This document shows positions 33,335-42,453 of a DNA stretch of 64,000 nucleotides, piece after piece (positions within the stretch are counted from its first letter, which is position 1; the number at the start of each line of letters is the position of its first letter). The notes under the pieces were generated by a model. The model did no database searches. It saw only the letters and a list, made by a program, of their open reading frames with translations, and was not told the DNA's origin. The position numbers were made by a program, and so were the translations under genes. Origin of the DNA: PALSA-350 sp963794165 (GTDB taxonomy: Bacteria > Acidobacteriota > Terriglobia > Terriglobales > Acidobacteriaceae); NCBI GenBank assembly GCA_963794165.1, contig CAWCCT010000011.1, positions 186,001-250,000 of the forward strand, given 5' to 3'.

Positions 33335-34936
33335 ATGGCCGATGCGATGGAAATCACGAATCCCGATACGGCGCCTGCTCGCCGGGTGATCAATCCCTGG
33401 GTCATCGCGGTGACGGTTACACTGGCTACCTTCATGGAGGTACTCGACTCCTCGATCGCCAACGTTGCTTTACCGCACATCGCCGGCACGCTTGGCGCCA
33501 GCTCCGATGAGAGCACGTGGGTCATTACCAGCTACCTGGTGTCGAGCGCCATCGTACTTCCCATGAGCGGCTGGCTCTCAAATGTAGTCGGCCGCAAGCG
33601 GTTTTACATGTCGTGCGTGGCTATTTTCACCATCAGTTCGTTTCTCTGCGCTCTCGCGCCCACTCTTCCCATGCTGATTCTTTTCCGAATCCTGCAAGGC
33701 GCAGGCGGCGGCGGTCTCCAGCCCAGCGAACAAGCTATCCTGGCTGATACCTTTTCCGCGAAACAACGCGGCATGGCCTTTGCCATGTATGGAATGGCGG
33801 TCGTGGTCGCGCCCGCCATCGGCCCGACGCTAGGAGGATGGATCACCGACAACTACAGCTGGCACTGGATATTCCTGATCAACGTGCCGATCGGCATCGT
33901 TTCTCTTTTGCTTACGCAACGCGTGGTTCATGACCCGGCATATCTCAGGAACATGGTGCGGTCCAATATACGTGTGGACTACATCGGAATCAGCCTGATC
34001 GTCGTTGGCGTGGGCTTTCTGCAGTACGTGCTTGATAAGGGGGAGGAGAACGACTGGTTCTCGTCGAAGATGATTCTTGTTAGCTGCGTCGTGGCCATCA
34101 TCGCGCTGGTGGCTTTGGTCATCCGCGAGGTTTCGCACAAGAACCCGATCATGGATCTGCGGCTGCTGGGCAAGCGGAACTTTGCCACCGCCGTCACCTT
34201 CAGCTTCATCCTGGGCATGGTGCTCAACGGCAGCACTATTCTTCTGCCACAATTCCTGCAGAATGATCTTGGCTACACCGCGCAGCAAGCGGGCATGGCA
34301 CTGTCACCGGGTGGAATCGCGCTTGCGGTCATGATGCCGGTCGCCGGCATTCTGGCCACCAAATTCGACCCTCGGGTCATTATCGCCATCGGCTTCGCGC
34401 TGACGTCCTTCGGACTTTTCCACGTTACCAACATCTATCTAGGCGTCAGCTTCAGCACCATGGTGGCTTACCGTGTTATCCAAGTCATTGGCATTCCGCT
34501 CATCTTCATCCCTATCAGCACGCTCAACTATGTCGGGATACCGCGGGACAAATTCAACCAAGTCTCGGGGATCAGCAACTTCATGCGGAATATCGGGGGC
34601 GCCATCGGTGTCTCATTGCTGAACAACTTCATCATTCGCCAGGGACAGAATCACCGCACTGCTCTCACCGCGCACACCAACCATGCCAATCCATTCTTCG
34701 AGCGGCAACTCAACGCCATGACGCAGAACTTTATTGGAATGGGCGCCAGCGCCAGCGAGGCTTCGCACCGTGCTCTGGCCCAGCTCTCTGCGCAGGTCGA
34801 TCTACAGGCGAACGTACTCGGCTTCGTCAACTCGTTCTGGATACTCGGCTTTCTCGTCATGTTGCTGACTCCTCTGCCGTTCATCATGAAGCGGGCTAGC
34901 CCCGAGGACGCGAAAGCGGCAGCCGCGGCGCATTAG
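33335..34936 (+). CDS. EmrB/QacA-type DHA2 multidrug transporter
   Basis: 533 residues, a major-facilitator pump of the 14-helix DHA2 group. The N-terminal motif LATFMEVLDSSIANVALPHIAG and motif C MYGMAVVVAPAIGPTLGGWITD are visible. Helices run through to the C-terminal FVNSFWILGFLVMLLTPLPFIM. It is driven by proton motive force and works with EmrA and TolC across both membranes. The last gene of the operon; beyond it lies tRNA-Glu. Confidence 0.94.
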   Translation: MADAMEITNPDTAPARRVINPWVIAVTVTLATFMEVLDSSIANVALPHIAGTLGASSDESTWVITSYLVSSAIVLPMSGWLSNVVGRKRFYMSCVAIFTISSFLCALAPTLPMLILFRILQGAGGGGLQPSEQAILADTFSAKQRGMAFAMYGMAVVVAPAIGPTLGGWITDNYSWHWIFLINVPIGIVSLLLTQRVVHDPAYLRNMVRSNIRVDYIGISLIVVGVGFLQYVLDKGEENDWFSSKMILVSCVVAIIALVALVIREVSHKNPIMDLRLLGKRNFATAVTFSFILGMVLNGSTILLPQFLQNDLGYTAQQAGMALSPGGIALAVMMPVAGILATKFDPRVIIAIGFALTSFGLFHVTNIYLGVSFSTMVAYRVIQVIGIPLIFIPISTLNYVGIPRDKFNQVSGISNFMRNIGGAIGVSLLNNFIIRQGQNHRTALTAHTNHANPFFERQLNAMTQNFIGMGASASEASHRALAQLSAQVDLQANVLGFVNSFWILGFLVMLLTPLPFIMKRASPEDAKAAAAAH

Positions 34937-34943
34937 GATACAA

Positions 34944-34974
34944 GCGGTCATGCCAGTGTTGTATTGGATTTACT

Positions 34975-34990
<16 letters not shown>
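34944..34990. repeat. Right copy of the tRNA-linked direct repeat
   Basis: Partner of 28612-28657. It starts just after emrB and runs into the 3' end of the tRNA-Glu gene (minus strand), as expected for an integration site at a tRNA 3' end. The two copies enclose 6.3 kb holding the propeller, tetR and efflux genes. No integrase gene lies between them. Confidence 0.7.
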
Positions 34991-35051
<61 letters not shown>

Positions 35052-35109
35052 ACGATGGACTGAGGCAGGACTCACAGTATATCAAAGCGGCCGGAAGGAA
35101 GGTCCGCAG

Positions 35110-35385
35110 TTACAACCCTAATTTCCTGACCTCATCGTTGTAATACTTGCGGTAAAGAATGTCCCACTCCTGGCTTCCTTCGACAATGATCTTTCGTTGC
35201 GAGGCGATCTTCAATCGTGCAGCCTGATCGATCTTCATCTCGTCGGTTAAGACCTTCTCCAGCGCCTTGCGTGCTTCCTGACGGATGGTGTTGCGATCAT
35301 CCAGGAACTCGCATTCGTCGGTCTCGGCGAGGGTATCGGCCACCACGTGCGCCAGTTTGTTGAGCTTGTCGCGGGAGAGTCTCAC
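35110..35385 (-). CDS. DUF507 family protein, copy 2
   Basis: 91 residues, GTG start. A small basic, helical protein of the DUF507 family (MRLSRDKLNKLAHVVADTLAE ... DILYRKYYNDEVRKLGL). Function unknown. It overlaps the last bases of the paralogous gene upstream by 4 nt, so the pair is translationally coupled. The N-terminus (xSRxKxNxLAxxVxxxL) aligns with the other copy (FSREYVNYLARQTVSQL), so they arose by duplication. Confidence 0.8.
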   Translation of the reverse strand: MRLSRDKLNKLAHVVADTLAETDECEFLDDRNTIRQEARKALEKVLTDEMKIDQAARLKIASQRKIIVEGSQEWDILYRKYYNDEVRKLGL

Positions 35386-35660
35386 AAGACCGCCTTGTAC
35401 TTCTTAGCCAGCTCCTGCTTGACCTTCTTGAACATCTCCGCGTAGCTGGCGCCGGTGCGGCGCATGTCTTCCTGGTAGGCGTCCAGGATCACGCGTACTT
35501 CTTCGTTGATGCGGTCCTCGAGCGACAGCTCTTCCAGGATGGCCGCATTCACCCGCTCCACTACAGGGGCAACTTTTCCCGCCCGGATCATCTTGGCTTC
35601 GATCAACTGACTGACCGTTTGGCGCGCCAGGTAATTCACGTACTCCCGCGAGAAAATCAT
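35382..35660 (-). CDS. DUF507 family protein, copy 1
   Basis: 92 residues from ATG 35660 (MIFSREYVNYLARQTVSQL); a longer upstream frame is non-coding. Second member of the DUF507 pair; ends KKYKAVL. Function unknown. The pair is a recurring arrangement in related genomes as far as I recall, but this was not checked. Overlaps the following gene by 4 nt. Confidence 0.8.
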   Translation of the reverse strand: MIFSREYVNYLARQTVSQLIEAKMIRAGKVAPVVERVNAAILEELSLEDRINEEVRVILDAYQEDMRRTGASYAEMFKKVKQELAKKYKAVL

Positions 35661-35763
35661 GTGATCTGACCGGACTATAGCATATTTGAAGCACCTTCCC
35701 GGCTCGCGCCAGGGCCTGCCGCCGCACGGAATCGTGGACATCTGCGACAATGGAGGCTCGAAT

Positions 35764-36237
35764 ATGCACGCTGATGACTTGATCTCTCTGAAAGATGACA
35801 TGGTGGCCTTCATCGAAGGGCATGCAATGCGCCGCCTTCCTGGGTTCATCACCGAAGACCTGCCAACCGTCCTGTGGGAAGACGACGACAATCCCGATAG
35901 CTGGAAAGACTTCGTCGAAATGGCCAAGAGCGCCTCGGCGCCGTTTGTGACCATGAGCGACGTCAAACTGGAGAAGGAAGACATCGCGATGCTGCTGGAG
36001 CAGATTCGCGATGACAATTTTCCCGACGAGGCGGCGGCCGAAGTTCACGAGGCTCAATACCTGGTCAACTACGTCGGCAAAATCGGCTATATCCAGCTCG
36101 GCTTTGCGCATCAGGGCATCGTCTTCGTGCACGAAAACGCTACTGCGTGGTACGAGCGCTATCAGCAGCTGCTGGAGTTTGTGGAAGACTTCGGCGACGT
36201 TGTTTTCGAAGACGACGAGGACGACGAAGAAGGGTGA
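35764..36237 (+). CDS. Small acidic protein of unknown function
   Basis: 157 residues from the ATG at 35764, preceded by GGAGG at about 35752-35756; an earlier TTG lacks such a site. Not recognised. The sequence has a globular part (MHADDLISLKDDMVAFIEGH, YLVNYVGKIGYIQLGFAHQG) and a very acidic tail EDDEDDEEG. No membrane helix. Its stop overlaps the recJ GTG start (GTGA), so it is co-translated with the exonuclease and may act with it. Confidence 0.65.
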   Translation: MHADDLISLKDDMVAFIEGHAMRRLPGFITEDLPTVLWEDDDNPDSWKDFVEMAKSASAPFVTMSDVKLEKEDIAMLLEQIRDDNFPDEAAAEVHEAQYLVNYVGKIGYIQLGFAHQGIVFVHENATAWYERYQQLLEFVEDFGDVVFEDDEDDEEG

Positions 36238-37952
36238 ACGGCTGGGTCCTGCCTGCGGCAAATTCCGCGTCGGCCTCAACACTGGCCAAAAGCGCCGGGC
36301 TACCGCTCATCGTAGCTGAGCTACTCGCGGAGCGCGGGGTACGCAGCGCTGCCGAGGCCGATGTTTTCCTTCATCCCCGCATCGAACACCTGCTCGATCC
36401 CTATGCCATGCAAGGCATGGCCGCTGCCGTCACGCGGGTGCAGGCGGCCATCGCGCGCCAGGAACCCATCCTCATCTACGGCGACTATGACGTGGATGGC
36501 ACCACCGCTATCGTTTTGCTCAAGACCGCTCTCGAGATGCTCGGCGGCAAGGTGGATTTCCACGTACCGCACCGCCTGAGAGATGGCTACGGCATGCAAG
36601 CGGCGGTACTGGAGGCCGTCGCCGCACAGGGCATTCGCTTGGTGATCAGCGTCGACACCGGCATCCGCGATTTTGCTGCCGCGGAGACTGCTGCCCGGAT
36701 GGGGCTCGATCTCATCGTCACCGATCACCATCTCCCACCTCCAGGCCTGCCCAGTGCTTTGGCCATCCTCAATCCTAACCAGCCTGGTTGCGGCTACGCT
36801 TGTAAGCACCTGTGCGGCGCCGGAGTGGCGTTCAAGCTTGCGCAGGCGCTGCTGGAGGCGTGGGATGTGGAGCGGACCCGGACTAAGATTCTCCCTTCCT
36901 TTCTGAAGATGCTGGCTATCGCTACGGTGGCTGATGCCGTTCCGCTGTTGGGAGAAAATCGCGTTTTCGCCAGCGTAGGGCTGGAGCAGTTGCGTCGTCC
37001 CGCCAGTGCCGGACTGCGCTGCCTGATGCAGGTGTCCAAGCTTGACCCGGCACGGCGGGCTCTTACTTCGACCGACCTGGCATTCCGCATCGCGCCGCGC
37101 ATCAACGCGGCCGGCCGCATGGATGTAGCTTCGGATGTGGTGGAATTGTTCACCACCCGGGATGCGGTGCGGGCGGGTGAGTTAGCCGGCAAACTCGATC
37201 GTCTGAACAGCGAGCGGCAACAAGCCGAAGCCGCCATTTTAGAAGAAATTACCCGTCGCCTCCGGGAAGAACCCTGCTTCGCTTCGAAGCGCTGCATCGT
37301 GATTGAGGGAGAAGGATGGCATCGCGGGATCATTGGCATACTGGCCTCACGAGTGGTCGATCGTATGCGCCGTCCGGCTATCGTGATTGCGATCGAGGAA
37401 GGAGAGGCGTACGGCTCCGGCCGGTCGGTTCCCGGCTTTCATCTTCTCGACGCGATCCAGGGGTGCAAGCAGCTGTTCACCCGCTTTGGGGGCCATGCCC
37501 ACGCAGTCGGCTTCTCTTTGCCCGCAGGGCGCCTGGAGGAGTTGAAGGGCCACCTTGAAACATGGGCGACGCTGAACGTGGAGGAGGCGGCGCCCAGCCT
37601 ACGCTGCCATGCTGTCTTACCGTTGGATCAAATCACCCCTGCCCTGTTCACCTGGCTGCGCCGGCTGGAACCGCTGGGCACCGGCAACGAGGAACCGGTC
37701 TTCGTCGCCTATAACACACGCCTCACGGCGCCAGTACGCGCCATCAAGGATCGCCACATATGCCTGCAACTCGCCCAGGGGACTCGTGGCGCCAGTTGGT
37801 CTGCCCTGGGGTGGGATTGGGCCGGGCGCGTCCAGGCGCTCGGTCTGGAGCAAGGTTCGGTGATCCACCTGGCCTATAAGCTGAGGGAAAACTTGCATCC
37901 GGAATACGGCGGGTTGGAGCTTGAAGTCGCGGATCTGCAGCCGGCCGGATAG
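36234..37952 (+). CDS. recJ: Single-stranded-DNA exonuclease RecJ
   Basis: 572 residues. The GTG at 36234, which overlaps the stop of the previous gene as GTGA, is the best start. Upstream in-frame sequence is Arg-rich out-of-frame DNA of the acidic-protein gene. DHH phosphoesterase motifs are present: YGDYDVDGTTAI (residues 82-93, metal-binding Asp84, 86, 88), SVDTGI (Asp141), DHH (164-166), and the DHHA1 motif GGHAHAVGF (about 424-432). It degrades 5' single strands in recombination and mismatch repair. It lies close to tmk and holB downstream, a replication/repair neighbourhood. Confidence 0.93.
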   Translation: MNGWVLPAANSASASTLAKSAGLPLIVAELLAERGVRSAAEADVFLHPRIEHLLDPYAMQGMAAAVTRVQAAIARQEPILIYGDYDVDGTTAIVLLKTALEMLGGKVDFHVPHRLRDGYGMQAAVLEAVAAQGIRLVISVDTGIRDFAAAETAARMGLDLIVTDHHLPPPGLPSALAILNPNQPGCGYACKHLCGAGVAFKLAQALLEAWDVERTRTKILPSFLKMLAIATVADAVPLLGENRVFASVGLEQLRRPASAGLRCLMQVSKLDPARRALTSTDLAFRIAPRINAAGRMDVASDVVELFTTRDAVRAGELAGKLDRLNSERQQAEAAILEEITRRLREEPCFASKRCIVIEGEGWHRGIIGILASRVVDRMRRPAIVIAIEEGEAYGSGRSVPGFHLLDAIQGCKQLFTRFGGHAHAVGFSLPAGRLEELKGHLETWATLNVEEAAPSLRCHAVLPLDQITPALFTWLRRLEPLGTGNEEPVFVAYNTRLTAPVRAIKDRHICLQLAQGTRGASWSALGWDWAGRVQALGLEQGSVIHLAYKLRENLHPEYGGLELEVADLQPAG

Positions 37953-38008
37953 CTGGCCGGGAAACAATTGCCCGGATACCAGGTTCAATCGCTCACTCAC
38001 GATGGGTT

Positions 38009-38090
38009 CGATTTGAGGTTCGCAGTCGCAAATGGGGAGCGATGGCATCCCACATCTCGCGAAAAACGAGCGAGATGTGGGGCACCCGGC
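38009..38090. repeat. Half of a hairpin-repeat element
   Basis: Centre (CGATTTGAGGTTCGC...) and right arm CCCACATCTCGCGAAAAACG...GGGGCACCCG, related to the complete element at 47545-47681; the left arm is missing. It lies in the 171-nt gap between recJ and tmk. Confidence 0.6.
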
Positions 38091-38123
38091 GGTTGTTTGC
38101 GGTGTGGAGTGTAAACTCCGTGC

Positions 38124-38780
38124 ATGCCGCGGGGCCTTTTTATTACCTTCGAGGGCCTGGATGGGTCCGGGAAGACCACCCAGCTTCGCCGCCTGAAAGC
38201 ATGGCTGGAAGCGGATGGATTTACGGTAACGGCTACCCGCCAGCCAGGAGGGACGCGAGTGGGCGAGCGCATCCGCGCCCTTCTGCTTGACTCGCGCACC
38301 GAAAGCCTGGACTCGCTCGCTGAGTTGGGACTAATGTTTTCCGATCGCGCACAATCGATCGCTGAGGTCATTGAGCCCGCGCTCGAGGCCGGGCACATCG
38401 TGCTGTGTGACCGCTTTACCGACTCCAGCGAAGCCTACCAGGGAGGCGGACGACAATTGGGCAGCCAGGTAGTGCGCGACCTGCACACAACCTTGTGCCA
38501 CGGCCTGCAGCCGGACCTGACTGTGCTGCTGCTGCCGGATTTCGATCGCTCGCTCGAGCGGGCGCGCCGCCGCAACCAGCGCGCAGTCGCGGCCACCGGA
38601 AGCGATGAAAACCGCTTCGAAACCGAAAACGCCGCGTTCTACCGCCGAGTCTTCGACAAGTACCAGGAGATCGCCGCCCGTGAACCTTCACGTGTGGTCG
38701 CAATCGACAGCGATGGCTCCATCGATGACGTCCATCAACGCGTCGTACAAGTAGTACGGGGACGATTGGCAACCGTGTAA
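38124..38780 (+). CDS. tmk: Thymidylate kinase
   Basis: 218 residues, phosphorylates dTMP to dTDP. P-loop FEGLDGSGKTTQ (residues 9-20), the DRFTDSSEAYQGGGR substrate segment (about 94-108), and a lid region with Arg residues (SLERARRRNQR). Length is typical. Followed after 378 nt by holB, a frequent neighbour of tmk. Confidence 0.93.
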   Translation: MPRGLFITFEGLDGSGKTTQLRRLKAWLEADGFTVTATRQPGGTRVGERIRALLLDSRTESLDSLAELGLMFSDRAQSIAEVIEPALEAGHIVLCDRFTDSSEAYQGGGRQLGSQVVRDLHTTLCHGLQPDLTVLLLPDFDRSLERARRRNQRAVAATGSDENRFETENAAFYRRVFDKYQEIAAREPSRVVAIDSDGSIDDVHQRVVQVVRGRLATV

Positions 38781-39158
38781 GCACGACCTATTCGCCTGCG
38801 TTGCGGCGATGGAGCGTGCTCGAAAATGCTCGGCTGCGCTCGAAGATATACTGCCGCGCCGACGGTGCTTCGGGCCAACGTTTGGCGGTCGGCCCTCCGG
38901 GCCTGGCACCTCCCGCTGCCTAGAGATTATTGGGCGTTAACCTCGAAAAGACGTACCTCAGGGGCTAAAGCCCTTATGAGATCCGGGTCTTTGCGGCACG
39001 GCTGAAGCCGTGCCCTTCGTACAATTTGCCGCACGGCTGAAGCTGTGCCCTTCGTACAAATTGTCTGGTTTCTCCGCTCTCATACAGACCCTTCCCGGCT
39101 GGCGCACGAAGCCATTTCTCAACTTGCCGCGGGCAATTTCTTTGCTAGTCTCGTCTCC
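38781..39158. repeat. 378-nt gap with tandem family-E repeats
   Basis: No gene. At 38950-38980 is CAGGGGCTAAAGCCCTTATGA, then two tandem units of GCACGGCTGAAGC[C/T]GTGCCCTTCGTACAA (38996-39027 and 39031-39063). The same family occurs at 61914-62075. A possible reading frame from 39045 into holB starts inside the second unit and was not adopted. Confidence 0.7.
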
Positions 39159-40256
39159 ATGGGCTTCGATCAGTTTGCAGGCAATGAACCCACCGTCCGC
39201 CATCTGCGGGAGGCGATCGCGACGGAACGCATGCCTCCCGCACTCATCCTTGCCGGCCCACGCGGCGCCGGCAAATATACCCTGGCTATCATGCTGGCGC
39301 AGACCATGGCCTGCCTGCAGCATCCGGTCAGCGATGGCCTGCCAGATTTCTGCGGAGTCTGCAGCAATTGCACCCGCATCGCTCTCTCTCTTCCGCTGGA
39401 AGAGCGGGTGAGCGAAGCCATTGCCGCACGCGAAGAATTGCGTGAGGTGGATAAGAAAGACACTCGCATCCTGGTTCAGACGCATCCGGATGTGGTCGTC
39501 ATTCCTCCCGACCCGCCTCAGTTGCTGATCAAACTGGGCCAGGTGCGCAGCATCGTGCAGCGCATTTACCGGATGCCTGCCGACGCGCCCCGAGCGGTCT
39601 ACGTTTTTACCAGCACCGCGTTTATGAAGGAGGCGGCTAATTCCCTGCTCAAAATTCTCGAGGAGCCGCCTGCCTACGCACACATTCTGCTGCTGGCAGA
39701 GAACCCAGGAGAGCTTCTACCCACCATCCGCTCCCGCGCCAGCATCTTTCGCCTGGGAGCAATATCGCCGGAATCAATTGAAGCAGTGCTGGACGAGCGG
39801 CGTAAGGACTGGACACCAAAACAGCGCGCACTGGTTGCACGGCTGGCGGAAGGCGCCATCGGTCAGGCAATTGGCTTTGATCTCGAAGGCTATCTCGCCA
39901 GCCGCCAGGACGCGCTGGTGATGCTCTCCAACGCGACCCAGGAAACAGACTATGGAGCCCTATTCCGCGTCACCGAGACCTATCGAGCAGGCGCCGAGGG
40001 ACAGCAAAAGACCAGCGCCCTGTTGCACGCTTTCGCCAGCCTGCTCGAAGATTTGCTGCTGCTGCATGCGGGAACCGGCCATTTGATACGCAACATCGAT
40101 TTGACGGCCGAACTGACGCGAGTCTCGCAAACCATCGACGTGGCCTGGATTGAGACTGCCGTCCGCGGGCTTGACCAGGTAGAACAAGGGATGCGGCGTA
40201 ACCTGCTGCGCTCCCTCGCGCTCGATTCCTACGCCGTCGGTATGGGACGGGGCTAG
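39159..40256 (+). CDS. holB: DNA polymerase III delta-prime subunit
   Basis: 365 residues from ATG 39159; an upstream in-frame start would begin in the repeat. AAA+ clamp-loader subunit. P-loop GPRGAGKYT (33-41), a zinc-binding set C52, C65, C68, C71 (DFCGVCSNC), Walker B-like region AVYVFTSTAFMKEAANSLLKILEEPP (delta-prime typical), and sensor SRA in place of the common SRC. Like most delta-prime proteins it probably does not hydrolyse ATP itself. It lies downstream of tmk. Confidence 0.9.
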   Translation: MGFDQFAGNEPTVRHLREAIATERMPPALILAGPRGAGKYTLAIMLAQTMACLQHPVSDGLPDFCGVCSNCTRIALSLPLEERVSEAIAAREELREVDKKDTRILVQTHPDVVVIPPDPPQLLIKLGQVRSIVQRIYRMPADAPRAVYVFTSTAFMKEAANSLLKILEEPPAYAHILLLAENPGELLPTIRSRASIFRLGAISPESIEAVLDERRKDWTPKQRALVARLAEGAIGQAIGFDLEGYLASRQDALVMLSNATQETDYGALFRVTETYRAGAEGQQKTSALLHAFASLLEDLLLLHAGTGHLIRNIDLTAELTRVSQTIDVAWIETAVRGLDQVEQGMRRNLLRSLALDSYAVGMGRG

Positions 40257-40338
40257 ATGCGCCATTTTCTGCCTATCTTTGACAGCTAACCCCATTCGGC
40301 AGCATCCTGCATCCTACCCACTAGATTTCCAACTAGCC

Positions 40339-40794
40339 ATGCCAGATACTTCCGCCATTCCAGTTCGTCGTGTCGTGGATGCGCGTCCGGCCAAAACGAA
40401 GACCAAAGTTGATGAAACAGACTCATCGGCTTTGCCTTCCATTAGCCCCGTGGGCCCACGCAAACTTATCCGTCCTCAGCTTCCCGGTGGGGTGAGCCCC
40501 TATCCCTTGCGGGCAATCTCTCCGGTTTTCAATACCTACAATCGACGGGACTCCGCAGCAGCACGCGGGGAGAGCTCTCACGCTGAGGCGTTTTATTTCC
40601 AAAAACAAATCCAGAGCCGCACCTTGATGATCTTTCTGCTCGAAGATGGGGAACGTATCGAGGGCACCGTCGAGTGGTATGACCGCAATGCGATCAAGGT
40701 GAAGCAAGGTAGCATGCGGACGCTTATTTATAAGGCAAGCATCAAATACCTGTATAAAGCCACGGAAATCAACCAAGTCAACGCGCAGCCTTAA
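40339..40794 (+). CDS. hfq: Hfq-like LSm RNA-binding protein with N-terminal extension
   Basis: 151 residues from ATG 40339. The C-terminal 70 residues are an Sm fold: AFYFQKQIQSRTLMIFLLEDGERIEGTVEWYDRNAIKVKQG (Sm1), and RTLIYKASIKYLYKA (Sm2), close to Hfq but with Ala in place of His in the usual YKHA motif. The first 80 residues are basic and Pro/Ser-rich (DARPAKTKTKVDETDSS...), unlike compact Hfq. It should act as an RNA chaperone or sRNA-binding protein. Its last 17 nt overlap the convergent sua5 gene. Confidence 0.78.
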   Translation: MPDTSAIPVRRVVDARPAKTKTKVDETDSSALPSISPVGPRKLIRPQLPGGVSPYPLRAISPVFNTYNRRDSAAARGESSHAEAFYFQKQIQSRTLMIFLLEDGERIEGTVEWYDRNAIKVKQGSMRTLIYKASIKYLYKATEINQVNAQP

Positions 40795-41806
40795 GCAACC
40801 GGTCGCGGATGGCGACACCGAGTCCCTCGGCTTCGGGCAGCGGACAAACGATCACCGTTGCACCGGCCTCATCCAGCTCCCGCAGTCCTCGGAACAGGCG
40901 GCGGGCCAGCTCCTCCTGATCCGCCAGATCGCCCCATTCATAAATCAAGTACGGCAATTGCGTAACCACGGCGCTGGGCGACATGATGCCGACCGTCTCG
41001 CCGGCGCGCTGTAGTTGTGCGGCGAGGCGCAACAGGTTGTCCACGTCAGACAGAATGAGCCGCGCGCGAGGCGAATAGTGCTTCAGTCCTAACCCTGGAG
41101 AAGCCTGCGGCGTGGAGACTCCATCCTGCGGCTCGCGATAGGCGGTCAACCCTGGGCATACAGACTGTAATTGCCGCAGGGTCACCATACCGGGGCGGTA
41201 GAGAATCGGCGGCTCCTCGCAAGCGTCGACCACACTAGATTCAAGTCCCAGGGCAGTCTCCCCCGAATCGATCACGGCGTCGATACGCCCGTCGAGATCC
41301 TGCAGCACAAAGTCTGCGCGGGTGGGGCTTGTTTTGCCGAAAGAATTCGCGCTGGGCGCCGCGACTGGTACGCCCGCTAGCTCGATGAGTCGATGGGCCA
41401 CCGGGTGACGCGGCATCCTTACTCCAACCCGGGAACGGCCCGCCGTTACCATCGCCGGTATGCGCGGGCCTTTGGGCAGCAACAGGGTTAATGGACCGGG
41501 CCAAAATGCTTCCATCAATAAACGGCCGTTGCAGGGAATGTCCATGGCGACCATTTCCAGCTGCTGCTGGTTAGCGACGTGGACAATCAGCGGATCCCAC
41601 GCCGGTCTCTGCTTGGCCTCGAAGATGCCTTCAACGGCCCGCTGGTCGAGAGCATTCGCGCCCAATCCATATACCGTCTCAGTCGGAAAGGCCACCGTGC
41701 CGCCCCTGCGCAGCAGTTCCGCGGCCTGGGACAAGGCCGCCCTCGATGCCTGTGAATCGAGGGCATTAGCATCGACGGGTAGCCGCAGTGTATTTTTTCC
41801 GGTCAC
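40778..41806 (-). CDS. tsaC: Threonylcarbamoyl-AMP synthase (Sua5/TsaC)
   Basis: 342 residues, GTG start. The YrdC domain is clear: LRRGGTVAFPTETVYGLGANA (about 32-52), SRVGVRMPRHPVAHRLIELAGVPVAAPSANSFGKTSPT, and the Sua5 C-terminal domain (about 235-340) with QASPGLGLKHYSPRARL. It makes threonylcarbamoyl-AMP for the t6A modification of tRNAs reading ANN codons. Diverges from the CYTH gene 53 nt away and converges with the Hfq-like gene. Confidence 0.92.
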   Translation of the reverse strand: MTGKNTLRLPVDANALDSQASRAALSQAAELLRRGGTVAFPTETVYGLGANALDQRAVEGIFEAKQRPAWDPLIVHVANQQQLEMVAMDIPCNGRLLMEAFWPGPLTLLLPKGPRIPAMVTAGRSRVGVRMPRHPVAHRLIELAGVPVAAPSANSFGKTSPTRADFVLQDLDGRIDAVIDSGETALGLESSVVDACEEPPILYRPGMVTLRQLQSVCPGLTAYREPQDGVSTPQASPGLGLKHYSPRARLILSDVDNLLRLAAQLQRAGETVGIMSPSAVVTQLPYLIYEWGDLADQEELARRLFRGLRELDEAGATVIVCPLPEAEGLGVAIRDRLLKAAR

Positions 41807-41859
41807 TCTATGCCTGTGTCATTTTCCCACGGTGTGCCCGCTGGTATAGACTCCGGCGT

Positions 41860-42453
41860 ATGCAGGCCATGGAAACGGAAGTCAAGATACGCGTGGCGGA
41901 CCGCGCGGCGCTGGAGGAAAAGCTCCCGGCGCTTGGTTTTACGCGTGTCACCGCCCGCACACTGGAGCGCAACACGCTGTATGACAAGCCCGATCGCGAG
42001 CTGCGTAACTCCCGCCAAATCCTGCGTATTCGCCAGTATGGAAGCAAATGGACGGTCACCCACAAGAGCGTTCCCAGCGGCATCAGCGAAGAGGGGCCGC
42101 ATAAGAACCGCGTAGAGACCGAAACCGTGGTTGAGGAGGGTCCAGTGCTGGGAAAGATTTTCGAGGCGCTGGGCTTCCATCCTGTGTTTGTTTATGAAAA
42201 ATGGCGGACGGAATGGACGGAACGCGAGGGCCATTGTGTCCTCGATGAAACGCCGCTCGGTTTGTACGCAGAGCTCGAAGGGCCGGGTGAATGGATTGAT
42301 GCGACTGCGCGAAAGCTAGGCATCCATGAGAGCGATTTTATTACGCTCAGTTACGGTCGCATTTTCGAGGTTTGGCGGGACCAGACCGGTTCCAAAGCGA
42401 CCAACTTCACGTTTGATGAGATCCCGGAAAGTTTTCGTCGGGAAGGCTTGTAG
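41860..42453 (+). CDS. CYTH-domain protein (class IV adenylate cyclase / tripolyphosphatase-like)
   Basis: 197 residues from ATG 41860, or 194 from ATG 41869. The signature ExExK appears as METEVKIRV at the N-terminus. Further CYTH features are RTLERNTLYDKPDRELRNSRQILRIRQYG, WTVTHKS, KNRVETETVV, VFVYEKWRTEW, and VLDETPLGLYAELEGP. The family hydrolyses triphosphates such as thiamine triphosphate or tripolyphosphate, or cyclises ATP. Which applies is unclear. It ends in a perfect 60-nt inverted repeat before secA. Confidence 0.85.
   Translation: MQAMETEVKIRVADRAALEEKLPALGFTRVTARTLERNTLYDKPDRELRNSRQILRIRQYGSKWTVTHKSVPSGISEEGPHKNRVETETVVEEGPVLGKIFEALGFHPVFVYEKWRTEWTEREGHCVLDETPLGLYAELEGPGEWIDATARKLGIHESDFITLSYGRIFEVWRDQTGSKATNFTFDEIPESFRREGL

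Noticed and set aside
35686..35763. Earlier start for the acidic unknown protein
   Set aside because: TTG without a ribosome binding site; the later ATG has GGAGG in the right place.
36147..36233. Arg-rich N-terminal extension of recJ
   Set aside because: Read in the wrong frame of the acidic-protein gene; the GTG at 36234 overlapping its stop is a better start.
39045..39158. N-terminal extension of the DNA polymerase delta-prime frame
   Set aside because: Begins inside a tandem intergenic repeat; the family N-terminus starts at the ATG at 39159.
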